Assembly (NCBI GenBank): GCA_030147325.1
Contig: JASLAA010000258.1
Location: forward strand, 1-8,626
DNA: 8,626 bases
Origin: Arthrobacter sp.
Lineage (GTDB): Bacteria > Actinomycetota > Actinomycetes > Actinomycetales > Micrococcaceae
Reading direction: 5' to 3'
Position 1 is the stretch's first letter; each line of letters starts with the position of its first letter. This document shows, piece after piece, positions 1 to 6,394 of this stretch. The notes under the pieces were generated by a model, which worked only from the letters and a program-made list of their open reading frames with translations, ran no database searches and was not told the origin of the DNA. Both the position numbers and the translations under genes were made by a program.

Positions 1-1
1 T

Positions 2-1195
2 GACAGCGGCGTCGGGGCGGCGGACGACGCCGTCCGGCGGAGCAGGCGCGCAGCGGAAGGGCCGGTCGACGCCGTCCCGGAACCGCGCACAAAACGGGAA
101 TCCCAGGCCCGCGCCCGCAACCGTGAGGCGCTGAGGGCCTACCGCGCACTGGCAGAGGGCCAGTCTGCCCAGGATGACGGCGCACGCACGGAGACTCCCA
201 CCCGCCGGCAAAGGCGGTTGCAGCAGGACGCGGGAGGCGCAGCATTCGTGCCGGCGCAGGGCACGCCCCGCGCGGTTCCAGCAGCGGAGCCGTCCACCTC
301 GGGCGATTCACCGAAGGATCCTTCGGCGACGGTGAAGGAGGACGCGGCGGTGACCCGGACGGGGTCCACCGTCGCCGGGGCGGACCGGGAACCGGTGACC
401 GGGGGCCGCAGGGACCGTCGTCGGAAGTACACAGCGCAGGCCGCCGTCGTGCCGGAGGAGTCGGCCCGTGCGGATGTTTCCGCCGAGGCACGCCGCATCG
501 AGGACATGGACATCGAGGAGGCGCTGGCGGCCCGGCGGGCCATCATCCAGGACGGGCGGAACCACGCGGCAGCTATCGACGCCAGGGGAGACGACCCCTT
601 CACGGTCGATCTGGACGTCCTCGCCCAGCAGAAGGCGTTGGCCGAGCGGGCCGCCGTCCTCACGACCCGCGCCCGGCGCATGCAGGAGCTCGCGGACCAG
701 AACCAGCAGCGCACACCTGCCGCCAACGATCCGACCACCGCGCACAATCTGTCGATCATCACACCGCCGGAGTTCGTGCGCGTGCCGGGTACGGCGCAGA
801 CCGTGCTGCGCGCACCGACGACGTCGCACGTGCCCCTGGTGCTGCTCCGGCCCACCCAACCCCCGGTTACCGAGCCGGACACCGAGCCGACAACCGAGCC
901 GACAACCGGGCCGACCGCCGGGCCGGGCGCCGCACCAACCGGGCCGACGGCCGAACCGACCACCGACGACCGGGAGGGCGGTACTTCGCTTCCGGGCGTT
1001 GGAGTCTCGGCAGAGACGCCGGAAACCGAACGGGTCCAGGCGCGGAGTGCCTTCGGTCTGGAGCCACTGGATGCCATGACCGCGGGCCTCGGACGCCTCC
1101 GCCGACTGCGCTATATCCAGTATTCGCTGCTCGGGGTGGGCGCAGCCGCGCTCACAACCGGGATAATAATGATCGTCAGCTCCCTCAATGGGTAA
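2..1195 (+). CDS. Tail-anchored, Thr/Pro-rich hypothetical protein (5' end outside window)
   Basis: The frame is open from the first bases of the window, so this is the C-terminal 397 codons of a longer protein; the TTG at 218 is only an internal codon. I do not recognise a catalytic domain. The visible part begins with a charged, Arg/Ala/Glu-rich, probably disordered or helical region. A helical stretch rich in Glu/Ala/Arg follows (about 460-715), then a Thr/Pro repeat linker (869-964). One hydrophobic segment of about 20 residues lies at the very end (about 1120-1180), followed by only a few residues. That layout suggests a membrane protein anchored by its C-terminus with a long cytoplasmic N-terminal part. 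It lies 27 bases upstream of rsfS on the same strand. An unnamed hypothetical gene commonly sits between nadD and rsfS in actinobacteria, which supports a real gene. Function is unknown. Confidence 0.85.
   Translation, partial: DSGVGAADDAVRRSRRAAEGPVDAVPEPRTKRESQARARNREALRAYRALAEGQSAQDDGARTETPTRRQRRLQQDAGGAAFVPAQGTPRAVPAAEPSTSGDSPKDPSATVKEDAAVTRTGSTVAGADREPVTGGRRDRRRKYTAQAAVVPEESARADVSAEARRIEDMDIEEALAARRAIIQDGRNHAAAIDARGDDPFTVDLDVLAQQKALAERAAVLTTRARRMQELADQNQQRTPAANDPTTAHNLSIITPPEFVRVPGTAQTVLRAPTTSHVPLVLLRPTQPPVTEPDTEPTTEPTTGPTAGPGAAPTGPTAEPTTDDREGGTSLPGVGVSAETPETERVQARSAFGLEPLDAMTAGLGRLRRLRYIQYSLLGVGAAALTTGIIMIVSSLNG
869..964 (+). repeat. 12-base tandem repeat coding a Thr-Glu-Pro-Thr linker
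   Basis: Four to five degenerate copies of ACCGAGCCGACA start at 869, 881, 893 and 905, then decay into ACC/GCC-GGG-CCG variants up to about 964. The reading frame is kept, giving a TEPT/TGPT type linker between the helical part and the membrane anchor of the host protein. Such low-complexity tracts often vary in copy number between strains. Confidence 0.7.
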
Positions 1196-1222
1196 AAATG
1201 CTGGCTACACACAAGGAGATCA

Positions 1223-1633
1223 GTGAGCGCCACCGAACAGTCCATCAGCATCGCCCGCACCGCGGCACACGCCGCAGCGGACAAGATCGCACAGGACATC
1301 ACCGCCATCGACGTCAGTGACCGGCTCGCCATCACGGACGTCTTCGTGATCGCCTCGGCGCCGAGCGAGCGGCAGGTCAACGCGATCGTCGACGGCATCG
1401 AGGAGGAGCTCTCCAAGCTGGGACTCAAGCCCGTCCGGCGCGAGGGTCGCAGCGAGGGCCGGTGGGTCCTTCTGGACTACGCCCAGGTCGTGGTGCACGT
1501 CCAGCATGAGGAGGATCGGGTGTTCTACGCCCTCGACCGCCTCTGGAAGGACTGCCCGTCCATCGACCTGCAGCTCGAGGGAGCCCTCCAGAGCTCGCCG
1601 CAGATCGCGGCGACCGGCGACGTCTCGGAGTGA
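1223..1633 (+). CDS. rsfS: Ribosomal silencing factor RsfS (Iojap/DUF143 family)
   Basis: The 136-residue product has the usual RsfS length and carries the family signature. A conserved block D30-V-S followed by L35-ITDVFVIASAPSERQVNA (35-54) forms the core. G79-R-W-VLLDY (79-86), VVVHV (89-93) and FYALDRLW (101-108) follow. RsfS binds ribosomal protein L14 on the large subunit and blocks subunit joining, lowering translation during starvation. The GTG start at 1223 is chosen because AAGGAG (1213-1218) lies 4 bases upstream and the family N-terminus fits. The ATG at 1198 is in another frame. The gene sits in the classic nadD-neighbourhood order and its stop overlaps the next start by 4 bases, so the two are probably co-translated. 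Confidence 0.95.
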   Translation: MSATEQSISIARTAAHAAADKIAQDITAIDVSDRLAITDVFVIASAPSERQVNAIVDGIEEELSKLGLKPVRREGRSEGRWVLLDYAQVVVHVQHEEDRVFYALDRLWKDCPSIDLQLEGALQSSPQIAATGDVSE

Positions 1634-2310
1634 CGCGGTATCCCCACGCTGACCCGTCGGCCCGCCGGGTCATCTTCTGGCGCCACGGCCGCACGGAGTG
1701 GAACCGCTCGGGGCGGTTCCAGGGCCAGGAGGACATCGACCTGGACGCGACGGGCAGGGAACAGGCGCGCCGGGCAGCAGACGTCCTGGCTGCTCGGAAT
1801 CCTTCCCTGATCGTCGCCTCCGACCTCCGCCGGGCAGCGGACACGGCGTCGGCACTGGCACAGGCCAGTGGAGTGCCGGTCACCTACGACACCCGGCTGC
1901 GCGAGACCGACGCCGGGCAGTGGCAGGGGTTGTCCTTCGCGGAGATCGACGAGAGGTTCGCCGACGACAACGCTGCCTGGCGCGGGGGAGACCCCGATGT
2001 CCGCGCGGGTGGAGCTGAGAACCGACTCGACGTGGGGAAGCGCATGCTCGCCGCCGTCACCGAGGCGGTGGCGCGGGTGGCGCCCGCCGAGACGCTCGTG
2101 GTGGTGAGTCACGGGGGAGCCATCAGGGCGGCGCTCGCTGCCCTGATGGGGCTGCCGCCGGAGCGGTGGGGAGCTCTCGCCGGACTCTCGAACTGTCATT
2201 GGTCCGAGGTCCATGAGGTCGTGGACAGGGCGGGGGCCCTGTTCTCCTGGCAGCTGACCGAGCACAATGTCGGCCTCGGCTCGCTGCCCGAGGAGCCCCT
2301 CGAAGGCTGA
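1630..2310 (+). CDS. Histidine phosphatase family protein, GpgP-like
   Basis: The 226-residue product belongs to the phosphoglycerate mutase-like histidine phosphatase superfamily. The catalytic R18-H19-G20-R-T motif is near the N-terminus, where H19 becomes phosphorylated. R67 lies in a SDLRRAADTA block, E92 in LRETDAG is the likely proton donor, and the second histidine is H161 in VVSHGG. The order rsfS-phosphatase matches Rv2420c-Rv2419c of Mycobacterium tuberculosis, where the second gene is glucosyl-3-phosphoglycerate phosphatase GpgP, and motif spacing is similar. The substrate here is inferred, since this organism may not make methylglucose polysaccharides. The start is GTG at 1630, inside the rsfS stop (GTGA overlap). 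A phosphoglycerate mutase or a broad-specificity phosphatase remains possible. Confidence 0.9.
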   Translation: MTRYPHADPSARRVIFWRHGRTEWNRSGRFQGQEDIDLDATGREQARRAADVLAARNPSLIVASDLRRAADTASALAQASGVPVTYDTRLRETDAGQWQGLSFAEIDERFADDNAAWRGGDPDVRAGGAENRLDVGKRMLAAVTEAVARVAPAETLVVVSHGGAIRAALAALMGLPPERWGALAGLSNCHWSEVHEVVDRAGALFSWQLTEHNVGLGSLPEEPLEG

Positions 2311-2329
2311 GCCGGGGCGGGCGGACGAT

Positions 2330-2358
2330 TTGGTGAAGCCGCCGGAATTTACTACACT
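2330..2358 (+). promoter_or_regulatory. Probable promoter of tRNA-Ala
   Basis: TTGGTG (2330-2335) and TACACT (2353-2358) are separated by 17 bases, a good housekeeping-sigma arrangement. Transcription would start near 2365, about 40 bases before the mature tRNA. The site lies in a local A/T-richer patch just after the phosphatase stop codon, so the tRNA need not rely on readthrough. Confidence 0.6.
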
Positions 2359-2404
2359 GATCAAGTTGCTTCGGCGGGTTCACCCGGTGGAGCGGCGTGA
2401 GTAC

Positions 2405-2477
2405 GGGGCTATGGCGCAGCTGGTAGCGCACCTGCATGGCATGCAGGGGGTCAGGGGTTCGAATCCCCTTAGCTCCA
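2405..2477 (+). tRNA. tRNA-Ala (anticodon GGC)
   Basis: A full cloverleaf of 73 bases can be drawn by hand. The acceptor stem GGGGCTA pairs with TAGCTCC (one G-T pair), and the D arm is GCGC/GCGC. The anticodon stem CCTGC/GCAGG has loop ATGGCAT, giving GGC at 2438-2440, which reads the Ala codon GCC. The T arm AGGGG/CCCCT has the invariant TTCGAAT loop. The discriminator base is A2477 and the terminal CCA is not encoded. A tRNA-Ala directly downstream of the rsfS-phosphatase pair is in keeping with actinobacterial gene order. The tRNA is flanked by its own promoter and terminator. The minus-strand reading frame across it is a familiar spurious translation. Confidence 0.97.
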
Positions 2478-2482
2478 CAACG

Positions 2483-2526
2483 AACCGCTGGAATGCAGGG
2501 CACAAGCTCTGGGCCGGCGGTTTTTT
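2483..2526 (+). terminator. Intrinsic terminator of tRNA-Ala
   Basis: The outer stem AACCGCTGG (2483-2491) pairs with CCGGCGGTT (2514-2522) with one G-T pair. Inside it a second stem CAGGGC/GCTCTG closes on an ACAA loop (2496-2511). A run of six T follows at 2521-2526. It starts only 6 bases after the mature tRNA end, which is the normal position for a single-tRNA unit. Confidence 0.88.
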
Positions 2527-2529
2527 GTT

Positions 2530-2700
2530 GCCCTCGGCAGGAGTGTGCCGGGCTATGGAGTGCTCGACCCACTTGGCCCGGACAAGGCGCTTGTCCTTTG
2601 TCCACGCCATCCCGAAGCCCTTCGCGCGCTGCGTCGAGCCGTTCTTGCAAGCCAGGGCCACCCATATCGGGGGCGCATTCTCGGTCGTCTCGTAGACATC
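2530..2700 (-). pseudogene. Possible decayed coding segment next to tRNA-Ala
   Basis: Between the tRNA terminator and the pnuC operator no intact gene is evident. On the minus strand, however, about 57 codons have strongly G/C-biased third positions and ordinary protein composition (with stretches such as PPIWVALACKNG and GFGMAWTKDKR), unlike random antisense. The frame has no start codon near the beginning of this stretch. An ATG TCT at about 2698 lies in the neighbouring frame, so a one-base frameshift may have separated it from its start. At the other end the frame has no stop and runs through the terminator and the tRNA complement down to 2380, which no normal gene would do. I read it as a truncated or frameshifted remnant. 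I do not recognise its family. The rest of the gap (2701-2895) is low-complexity Gly/Ser/Pro-type sequence with nothing I can call. Confidence 0.3.
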
Positions 2701-2895
2701 AGCAGGGTCGGCTCCGGCTCCGGCTCCGACAAGGGGGGCGTCATCTCGGGCCGCTCCCGGCGGGAGCCCATGCCATCCGGGTCGTCCTGCCATGCTCCCA
2801 TCCTCCCCGCCGGGGCTCCCGGACCGCTGTGGTGCACTTCTCACGAAGTCGTGCCCGTAGGATCTTCCATTCTCCTCGTCCTGGTCGTAGGGTAG

Positions 2896-2916
2896 TTGTT
2901 GTCAGTATGACAATAA
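2896..2916. promoter_or_regulatory. Predicted NrtR operator of the NAD salvage operon
   Basis: TTGTCA-GTA-TGACAA (2899-2913) is a perfect inverted repeat. Two more pairs (TT 2896-2897 with AA 2915-2916) extend it to 21 bp with a single mismatched pair. NrtR operators are about 21-bp palindromes with a GT-N7-AC core. Here GT is 2901-2902 and AC is 2910-2911, exactly seven bases apart. The site ends 13 bases before the pnuC start and abuts its ribosome binding site (GAGGAG 2919-2924), so bound repressor would block transcription or its start. A TAGGGT (2888-2893) just upstream could be the -10 element. The cognate regulator is the third gene of the same operon. The assignment is by motif and context. 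Confidence 0.75.
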
Positions 2917-2929
2917 ATGAGGAGCGGAC

Positions 2930-3589
2930 ATGAATGCAGTACTGGACTGGATGAATTCCCCCGCGGCGCAACTGCTCGGAGCGCCCGTCAGCTGGATCGA
3001 GGTCATCGGCTTCGTCACCGGCGCTGCCTGCGTCTACGGCGTCGCCCGGCAGCGGTCCTGGAACTGGCCGGTCGGCATCGTCAACAACATCGCCTTCATG
3101 ATCCTGTTCCTGGGCGCCGGCCTCTACGGGGAGACCGTCCTGCAGGCCGTGTTCGCCGCCGTCGCTGTCTATGGCTGGTACAACTGGGTCCGCGGAGCCA
3201 AGGACACCGACGCGACCGGCGATCTGCCCATCCGCGACGCGACGCGCGCCGAGATCGTGACGGGCACCGGCGCCGTGGTCCTTGCCACGATCGGGATCGC
3301 GATGATTCTCACCCACGGCACCGACTCCGAGGTTCCGTGGCCGGACGCCTTCGTCCTCGCAGCGTCACTCCTGGCGACCTACGGGCAAGCCAAGAAGATC
3401 TTCCAGCACTGGTACGTGTGGATCGCCATCGATCTGGTGTCCATCCCGCTGTACTTCTCCCGTGGCCTGAACCTGACCGCCATCCTCTACATCGGCTTCA
3501 CCGCCCTCTGCGTCTACGGACTCATCGACTGGAAGCGCACCCGCACCGCCGACACAACCGCCATCGAGACCGAGAAGGTGCCGGCATGA
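2930..3589 (+). CDS. pnuC: Nicotinamide riboside transporter PnuC
   Basis: The 219-residue product is an integral membrane protein of PnuC length with about seven hydrophobic segments. PnuC facilitates diffusion of nicotinamide riboside across the cytoplasmic membrane, and import is trapped by phosphorylation inside. Family hallmarks are visible: the aromatic-rich N45-W46-PVGIVNN segment, YGWYNW (81-86) at the end of a helix, and the C-terminal WYVWIAIDLVSIPLYF block (161-176), with conserved Trp/Asn-type residues lining the substrate path. The ATG at 2930 has GAGGAG 5 bases upstream. It is the first gene of a four-gene overlapping operon, and its stop overlaps the nadR start (ATGA). NadR is the kinase that would trap the imported substrate. 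The predicted NrtR operator lies immediately upstream. Confidence 0.93.
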   Translation: MNAVLDWMNSPAAQLLGAPVSWIEVIGFVTGAACVYGVARQRSWNWPVGIVNNIAFMILFLGAGLYGETVLQAVFAAVAVYGWYNWVRGAKDTDATGDLPIRDATRAEIVTGTGAVVLATIGIAMILTHGTDSEVPWPDAFVLAASLLATYGQAKKIFQHWYVWIAIDLVSIPLYFSRGLNLTAILYIGFTALCVYGLIDWKRTRTADTTAIETEKVPA

Positions 3590-4689
3590 CCATCACCCAG
3601 GGCGTCATCATCGGAAAGTTCTACCCACCCCACGCCGGCCACCGGCACCTCATCGCCAGCGCCGCCGCCCAGGCGACCAAGCTCGCCGTCGTCGTCCTCG
3701 GTAACCGATTCGAGAACATCACGGTCGTCGACCGGGTGAAGTGGCTGGCCGCCGAGTTCGACGAGACGAACGTGACCGTCGTCGGCATGCCCAACGACTG
3801 CCCCGAGGACTACGACTCCCCGGAGATCTGGAAGGCCCACAACGAGTCCCTGCGGATCGCGCTCAAGATGAAGGGCATCACCACCATCGACGGCGTCTTC
3901 AGCTCCGAGGAGTACGGCGCGGAGCTGGCCGAGCACTTCGGCGCCGAGCACATCATGGTCGACAACGCCCGCACCGCCTATCCCGTCAGCGGGACGCTCT
4001 GTCGCGACGACCTCACCGCAGCCTGGCGGAACATCATCAAGCCGGCCCGGCAGGACATGGCCGTCCGCATCATCCTCGTCGGCGCCGAATCCACCGGCAC
4101 CAGCACCCTCACGAAGGCCCTCACCGAGCACTACCGCACCCGGTACGCCGAGCTCGTCGACGTCCCCGAATTCGGACGCCAGTACACCTACGACAAACTC
4201 GCCGCCGTGCGGGCCCAGAACCACGACGCCATCGTCTCCGACCTCGTCTGGACGTCCGAGGACTTCACCGTCATCGGGGAACGCCAGAACGAGATGGAGA
4301 ACGAAGCGGCAGCGCGCTGCCCCCTGGTGATCGCCGACACCGACAGCCTCGCGACAACCCTGTGGGAGAGGTTCTACATCGGGGAGGGCAGCCACGGCTC
4401 CTACCGGGCGCTTGACCAGCTGCCCCACCGCGACATCTACCTCATCACCGACCACGAGGGCGTCGACTTCGAGGACGACGGATGGAGGGAGGGCGAGCAC
4501 CGCCGGGCCGAGATGACCGAATGGTTCAAGGAGGAGCTCACCGCCGCCGGCCACTCCTGGATCCTCGTCACGGGCGACCACGTGCGGCGCATGACGACCG
4601 CGACTGGGATCATTGACCTGATCATCGCCCAGCGCAACCGCTTCACCTCCCCGCCGTGGGCCACACGAACCGTCCTGACAGGAGCCTGA
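3586..4689 (+). CDS. nadR: NadR-type NMN adenylyltransferase / ribosylnicotinamide kinase
   Basis: The 367-residue product has two domains. Residues 1-155 are the nucleotidyltransferase fold that makes NAD from NMN and ATP, with G10-KFYPPH16-AGH19 as the HxGH motif and YPVSGTLCRDD (132-142) as the C-terminal signature. Residues 160-350 are the P-loop ribosylnicotinamide kinase domain, with G166-AESTGTST (166-174), a Walker B-like VIADTDS (248-254) and a DDGWREGEHRR lid region (297-307). The P-loop lysine is Thr172 here. No N-terminal HTH is present, unlike the E. coli NadR repressor, so regulation must come from elsewhere, namely NrtR. The ATG at 3586 overlaps the pnuC stop and begins exactly where the fold should. 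The longer open frame reaching back to 2917 is out of frame with pnuC and not coding. Confidence 0.93.
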   Translation: MTITQGVIIGKFYPPHAGHRHLIASAAAQATKLAVVVLGNRFENITVVDRVKWLAAEFDETNVTVVGMPNDCPEDYDSPEIWKAHNESLRIALKMKGITTIDGVFSSEEYGAELAEHFGAEHIMVDNARTAYPVSGTLCRDDLTAAWRNIIKPARQDMAVRIILVGAESTGTSTLTKALTEHYRTRYAELVDVPEFGRQYTYDKLAAVRAQNHDAIVSDLVWTSEDFTVIGERQNEMENEAAARCPLVIADTDSLATTLWERFYIGEGSHGSYRALDQLPHRDIYLITDHEGVDFEDDGWREGEHRRAEMTEWFKEELTAAGHSWILVTGDHVRRMTTATGIIDLIIAQRNRFTSPPWATRTVLTGA

Positions 4690-5435
4690 TGACGACCGAA
4701 GAAGAGCAGTTCCTCAAGGACTACGAGCCCAAGGAGTACCCCTCCGTTGCGCTGACCGTGGACCTGGTGGTCTTCGCCGTCACCGGAAGCACCCTGTATG
4801 CAGCGTTCGTCCGACGCGGCGGACACCCCTTCAAGGGAGCCCTGGCGCTCCCGGGTGGCTTCGTCGAGGCTGATGAGGACGCCCTGCAGGCAGCCTGGCG
4901 TGAGCTCGAAGAGGAGACGGGGCTGGACCTCGGCGCCCACCGAGCCCACGTCGAACAGTTGGCCACCTACAGCTCCCCGGAGCGGGACCCGCGCATGCGC
5001 GTCGTCTCCGTCGCCCACCTGGCGCTGCTCGCAACCGACGGCCGGTCCTTGCCCGAACTCAACCCGGGCAGCGACGCCGTTGCGGCCCACTGGCAGCCCG
5101 TCCACGAGGTGCTCGCCGACGAGGAGCTGGCCTTCGACCACCGCGACATCCTCACCGCGGCCCTCGAGCGCCTCGCCGGGAAGATCGAGTACACGCTCAC
5201 TGCAGCCAAGCTCGTCCCTGAGGAGTTTGCGCTCTACCAGCTGCGCCACGTCTACGAGGCGGTCTGGAACACCGCCAAGCTCGACGCCGGGAACTTCACC
5301 CGCAAGATGAGCGGAGCACTGGCCGACACGGGGAAGAAGGTCTCCCGCTCGAAGGGCGCGCCGGCCTCCGTGTTCACCGTGAGGAGCGAGTACCTCAGCC
5401 CACCCATGACGCGCCCCTCTGCGGCGGCCCAGTGA
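4689..5435 (+). CDS. nrtR: NrtR, Nudix-related transcriptional repressor of NAD metabolism
   Basis: The 248-residue product combines an N-terminal Nudix domain (about 18-150) with a C-terminal winged-helix DNA-binding domain (about 165-235, including the GNFTRKM recognition region at 201-207), which is the NrtR architecture. NrtR proteins repress NAD synthesis or salvage genes, and ADP-ribose binding to the Nudix domain releases them from DNA. The Nudix box is complete: G57-x5-E63-x7-R71-E72-L73-x-E75-E76-x-G78-L79, so residual hydrolase activity is possible. The ATG at 4689 is preferred over the GTG at 4656 because AGGAG (4680-4684) precedes it and ATG overlaps the nadR stop (TGATG). It probably autoregulates through the palindrome at 2896-2916. 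A plain ADP-ribose pyrophosphatase is less likely given the C-terminal domain and context. Confidence 0.9.
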   Translation: MTTEEEQFLKDYEPKEYPSVALTVDLVVFAVTGSTLYAAFVRRGGHPFKGALALPGGFVEADEDALQAAWRELEEETGLDLGAHRAHVEQLATYSSPERDPRMRVVSVAHLALLATDGRSLPELNPGSDAVAAHWQPVHEVLADEELAFDHRDILTAALERLAGKIEYTLTAAKLVPEEFALYQLRHVYEAVWNTAKLDAGNFTRKMSGALADTGKKVSRSKGAPASVFTVRSEYLSPPMTRPSAAAQ

Positions 5436-6022
5436 CCAGCGATCCCGCATCTGCGCGGGACACCGTCCCGCGCGCCTTCAGGGCAACCGCCTACTACCGG
5501 ACTTCGCGGTGGCTGGGCCGGCAGGAGCGGGCCTTCCGCTACGACGTTCTCTGGGCCGACGGCACCGTGGACCACGACATCGACCTGGTGAAGGTCATGT
5601 ACCAACGCGCCCCTGCGGACTTCGCCGTCACCGAGGCCGGGATGATGAAGCACACGCCCGACGTCGGCGCCGGGCCCTGGATCGCCTATGCGTACGGGAT
5701 GCCCGTTGACGGACCTGCCTGGAACAGGTTCATGACCGAGGAGGGCAAGAAGTCCGCTGCCCGCATGCGCGTGGTTGCCGTCAAAGCGACCAGTGTCACC
5801 AGGCAACGCCGGACCCTGATCCTGAGGCGATCTATCCCCTTCTCGCACAACGTCTACGACGTCCGATTCGCCGACGGGACGGTGCGGCACGAGGTGAACC
5901 TCGACGCGGTGCTCCAGGGCGGACGCTACCCCGCGGACTACTGGTCCACTCAGCATGGTGCCGACAGGGCAGTCGGCATGTGGGTCGACTACCCCTACGG
6001 GCGGCCGCTCAGCGACCAGTAG
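5432..6022 (+). CDS. Unrecognised protein with internal duplication, last gene of NAD operon
   Basis: I do not recognise this 196-residue family. It contains two copies of a roughly 55-residue unit, 37-92 and 142-193. Each copy starts YDV-x-(W/F)-ADGTV-x-H-(D/E)-(I/V)-(D/N)-L, carries PAD(F/Y) in the middle and ends W-(I/V)-x-Y-x-YG-x-P. A basic, Arg-rich segment precedes each copy (about 14-36 and 111-138). No signal peptide or membrane segment is seen, so it is probably cytoplasmic and beta-rich. The GTG start at 5432 lies inside the nrtR stop (GTGA), implying translational coupling and co-regulation with nicotinamide riboside salvage. That context suggests a role linked to NAD or ADP-ribose, but no catalytic motif can be named and carriage as a passenger gene is possible. 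Confidence 0.8.
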   Translation: MTSDPASARDTVPRAFRATAYYRTSRWLGRQERAFRYDVLWADGTVDHDIDLVKVMYQRAPADFAVTEAGMMKHTPDVGAGPWIAYAYGMPVDGPAWNRFMTEEGKKSAARMRVVAVKATSVTRQRRTLILRRSIPFSHNVYDVRFADGTVRHEVNLDAVLQGGRYPADYWSTQHGADRAVGMWVDYPYGRPLSDQ

Positions 6023-6028
6023 CGGAGA

Positions 6029-6045
6029 GGCGGCTCAGGGCCGCC
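6029..6045 (+). terminator. Short GC hairpin after the NAD operon
   Basis: GGCGGC (6029-6034) and GCCGCC (6040-6045) form a perfect 6-bp stem with loop TCAGG, beginning 7 bases after the stop at 6022. No T run follows, so it may only weaken readthrough into the small gene at 6083, or be chance in GC-rich sequence. Confidence 0.3.
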
Positions 6046-6082
6046 GCGCAGACGGGCGGTAGGTCACCACCCAAGGAGCATC

Positions 6083-6394
6083 ATGGCTGGACCCAAGGGA
6101 GTATTCGTCAAGCTCACGCACCCCGAGCTCACCGCCGCACTCGAAGCGACCGAAGCCGAGCTCGAGCAGCTCAGGACCAACGCCCAGGACTTGGCAATCA
6201 GCATCGGTACGAACCTCGTCTGGCAGATGTACCGAGATGTCTTCTCCGGTGCCACACCCGGACCGAGATCGCCGAGGCACAGGTTATCGAGGAGTACCTG
6301 TGCTTCCGTGCTTGAACGGGTTCCGGCTACTAGTGCTGGCTTCGAATCGCTTGACGAGGTTCTCATGAGCCAACGTGGAAGCCCCGGAGAATGA
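6083..6394 (+). CDS. Small hypothetical protein, probably frameshifted
   Basis: The annotated frame gives 103 residues and has a strong ribosome binding site, AAGGAG at 6073-6078, 4 bases before the ATG. Residues 1-56 look genuine: a short basic start, then a Leu/Glu/Ala-rich helix (about 12-35, likely coiled coil), then TNLVWQMYRDVFSG. From about 6250 the frame turns to poor codons (AGA, AGG, TTA) and a Pro/Ser/Arg-rich sequence. The neighbouring frame keeps excellent codon use from about 6255 (TRTEIAEAQVIEEYL) to a stop at 6313-6315. The simplest reading is an ancestral protein of about 77 residues broken by a one-base change near 6250, or a sequencing error. No recognised domain. It is 60 bases downstream of the NAD operon and may be expressed with it. 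Confidence 0.5.
   Translation: MAGPKGVFVKLTHPELTAALEATEAELEQLRTNAQDLAISIGTNLVWQMYRDVFSGATPGPRSPRHRLSRSTCASVLERVPATSAGFESLDEVLMSQRGSPGE

Noticed and set aside
139..1077. Long minus-strand open frame opposite the first gene
   Set aside because: It is the antisense shadow of a GC-rich gene whose plus frame is open through the window start, ends in a plausible membrane anchor and leads into rsfS.
2917..3585. N-terminal extension of nadR back to 2917
   Set aside because: It overlaps pnuC in another frame, has Arg/His/Pro-rich shadow composition, and the NadR fold starts cleanly at the ATG at 3586.
3514..4581. 355-residue minus-strand frame opposite nadR
   Set aside because: Asp/Gly/Val-rich antisense composition typical of high-GC shadows. 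The plus strand encodes a recognisable two-domain NadR.
6349..6358. TTCGAATC similar to the tRNA T-loop, considered as a right attachment site
   Set aside because: Only about 8 bases match the tRNA 3' region and flanking bases diverge, so chance is the better explanation.
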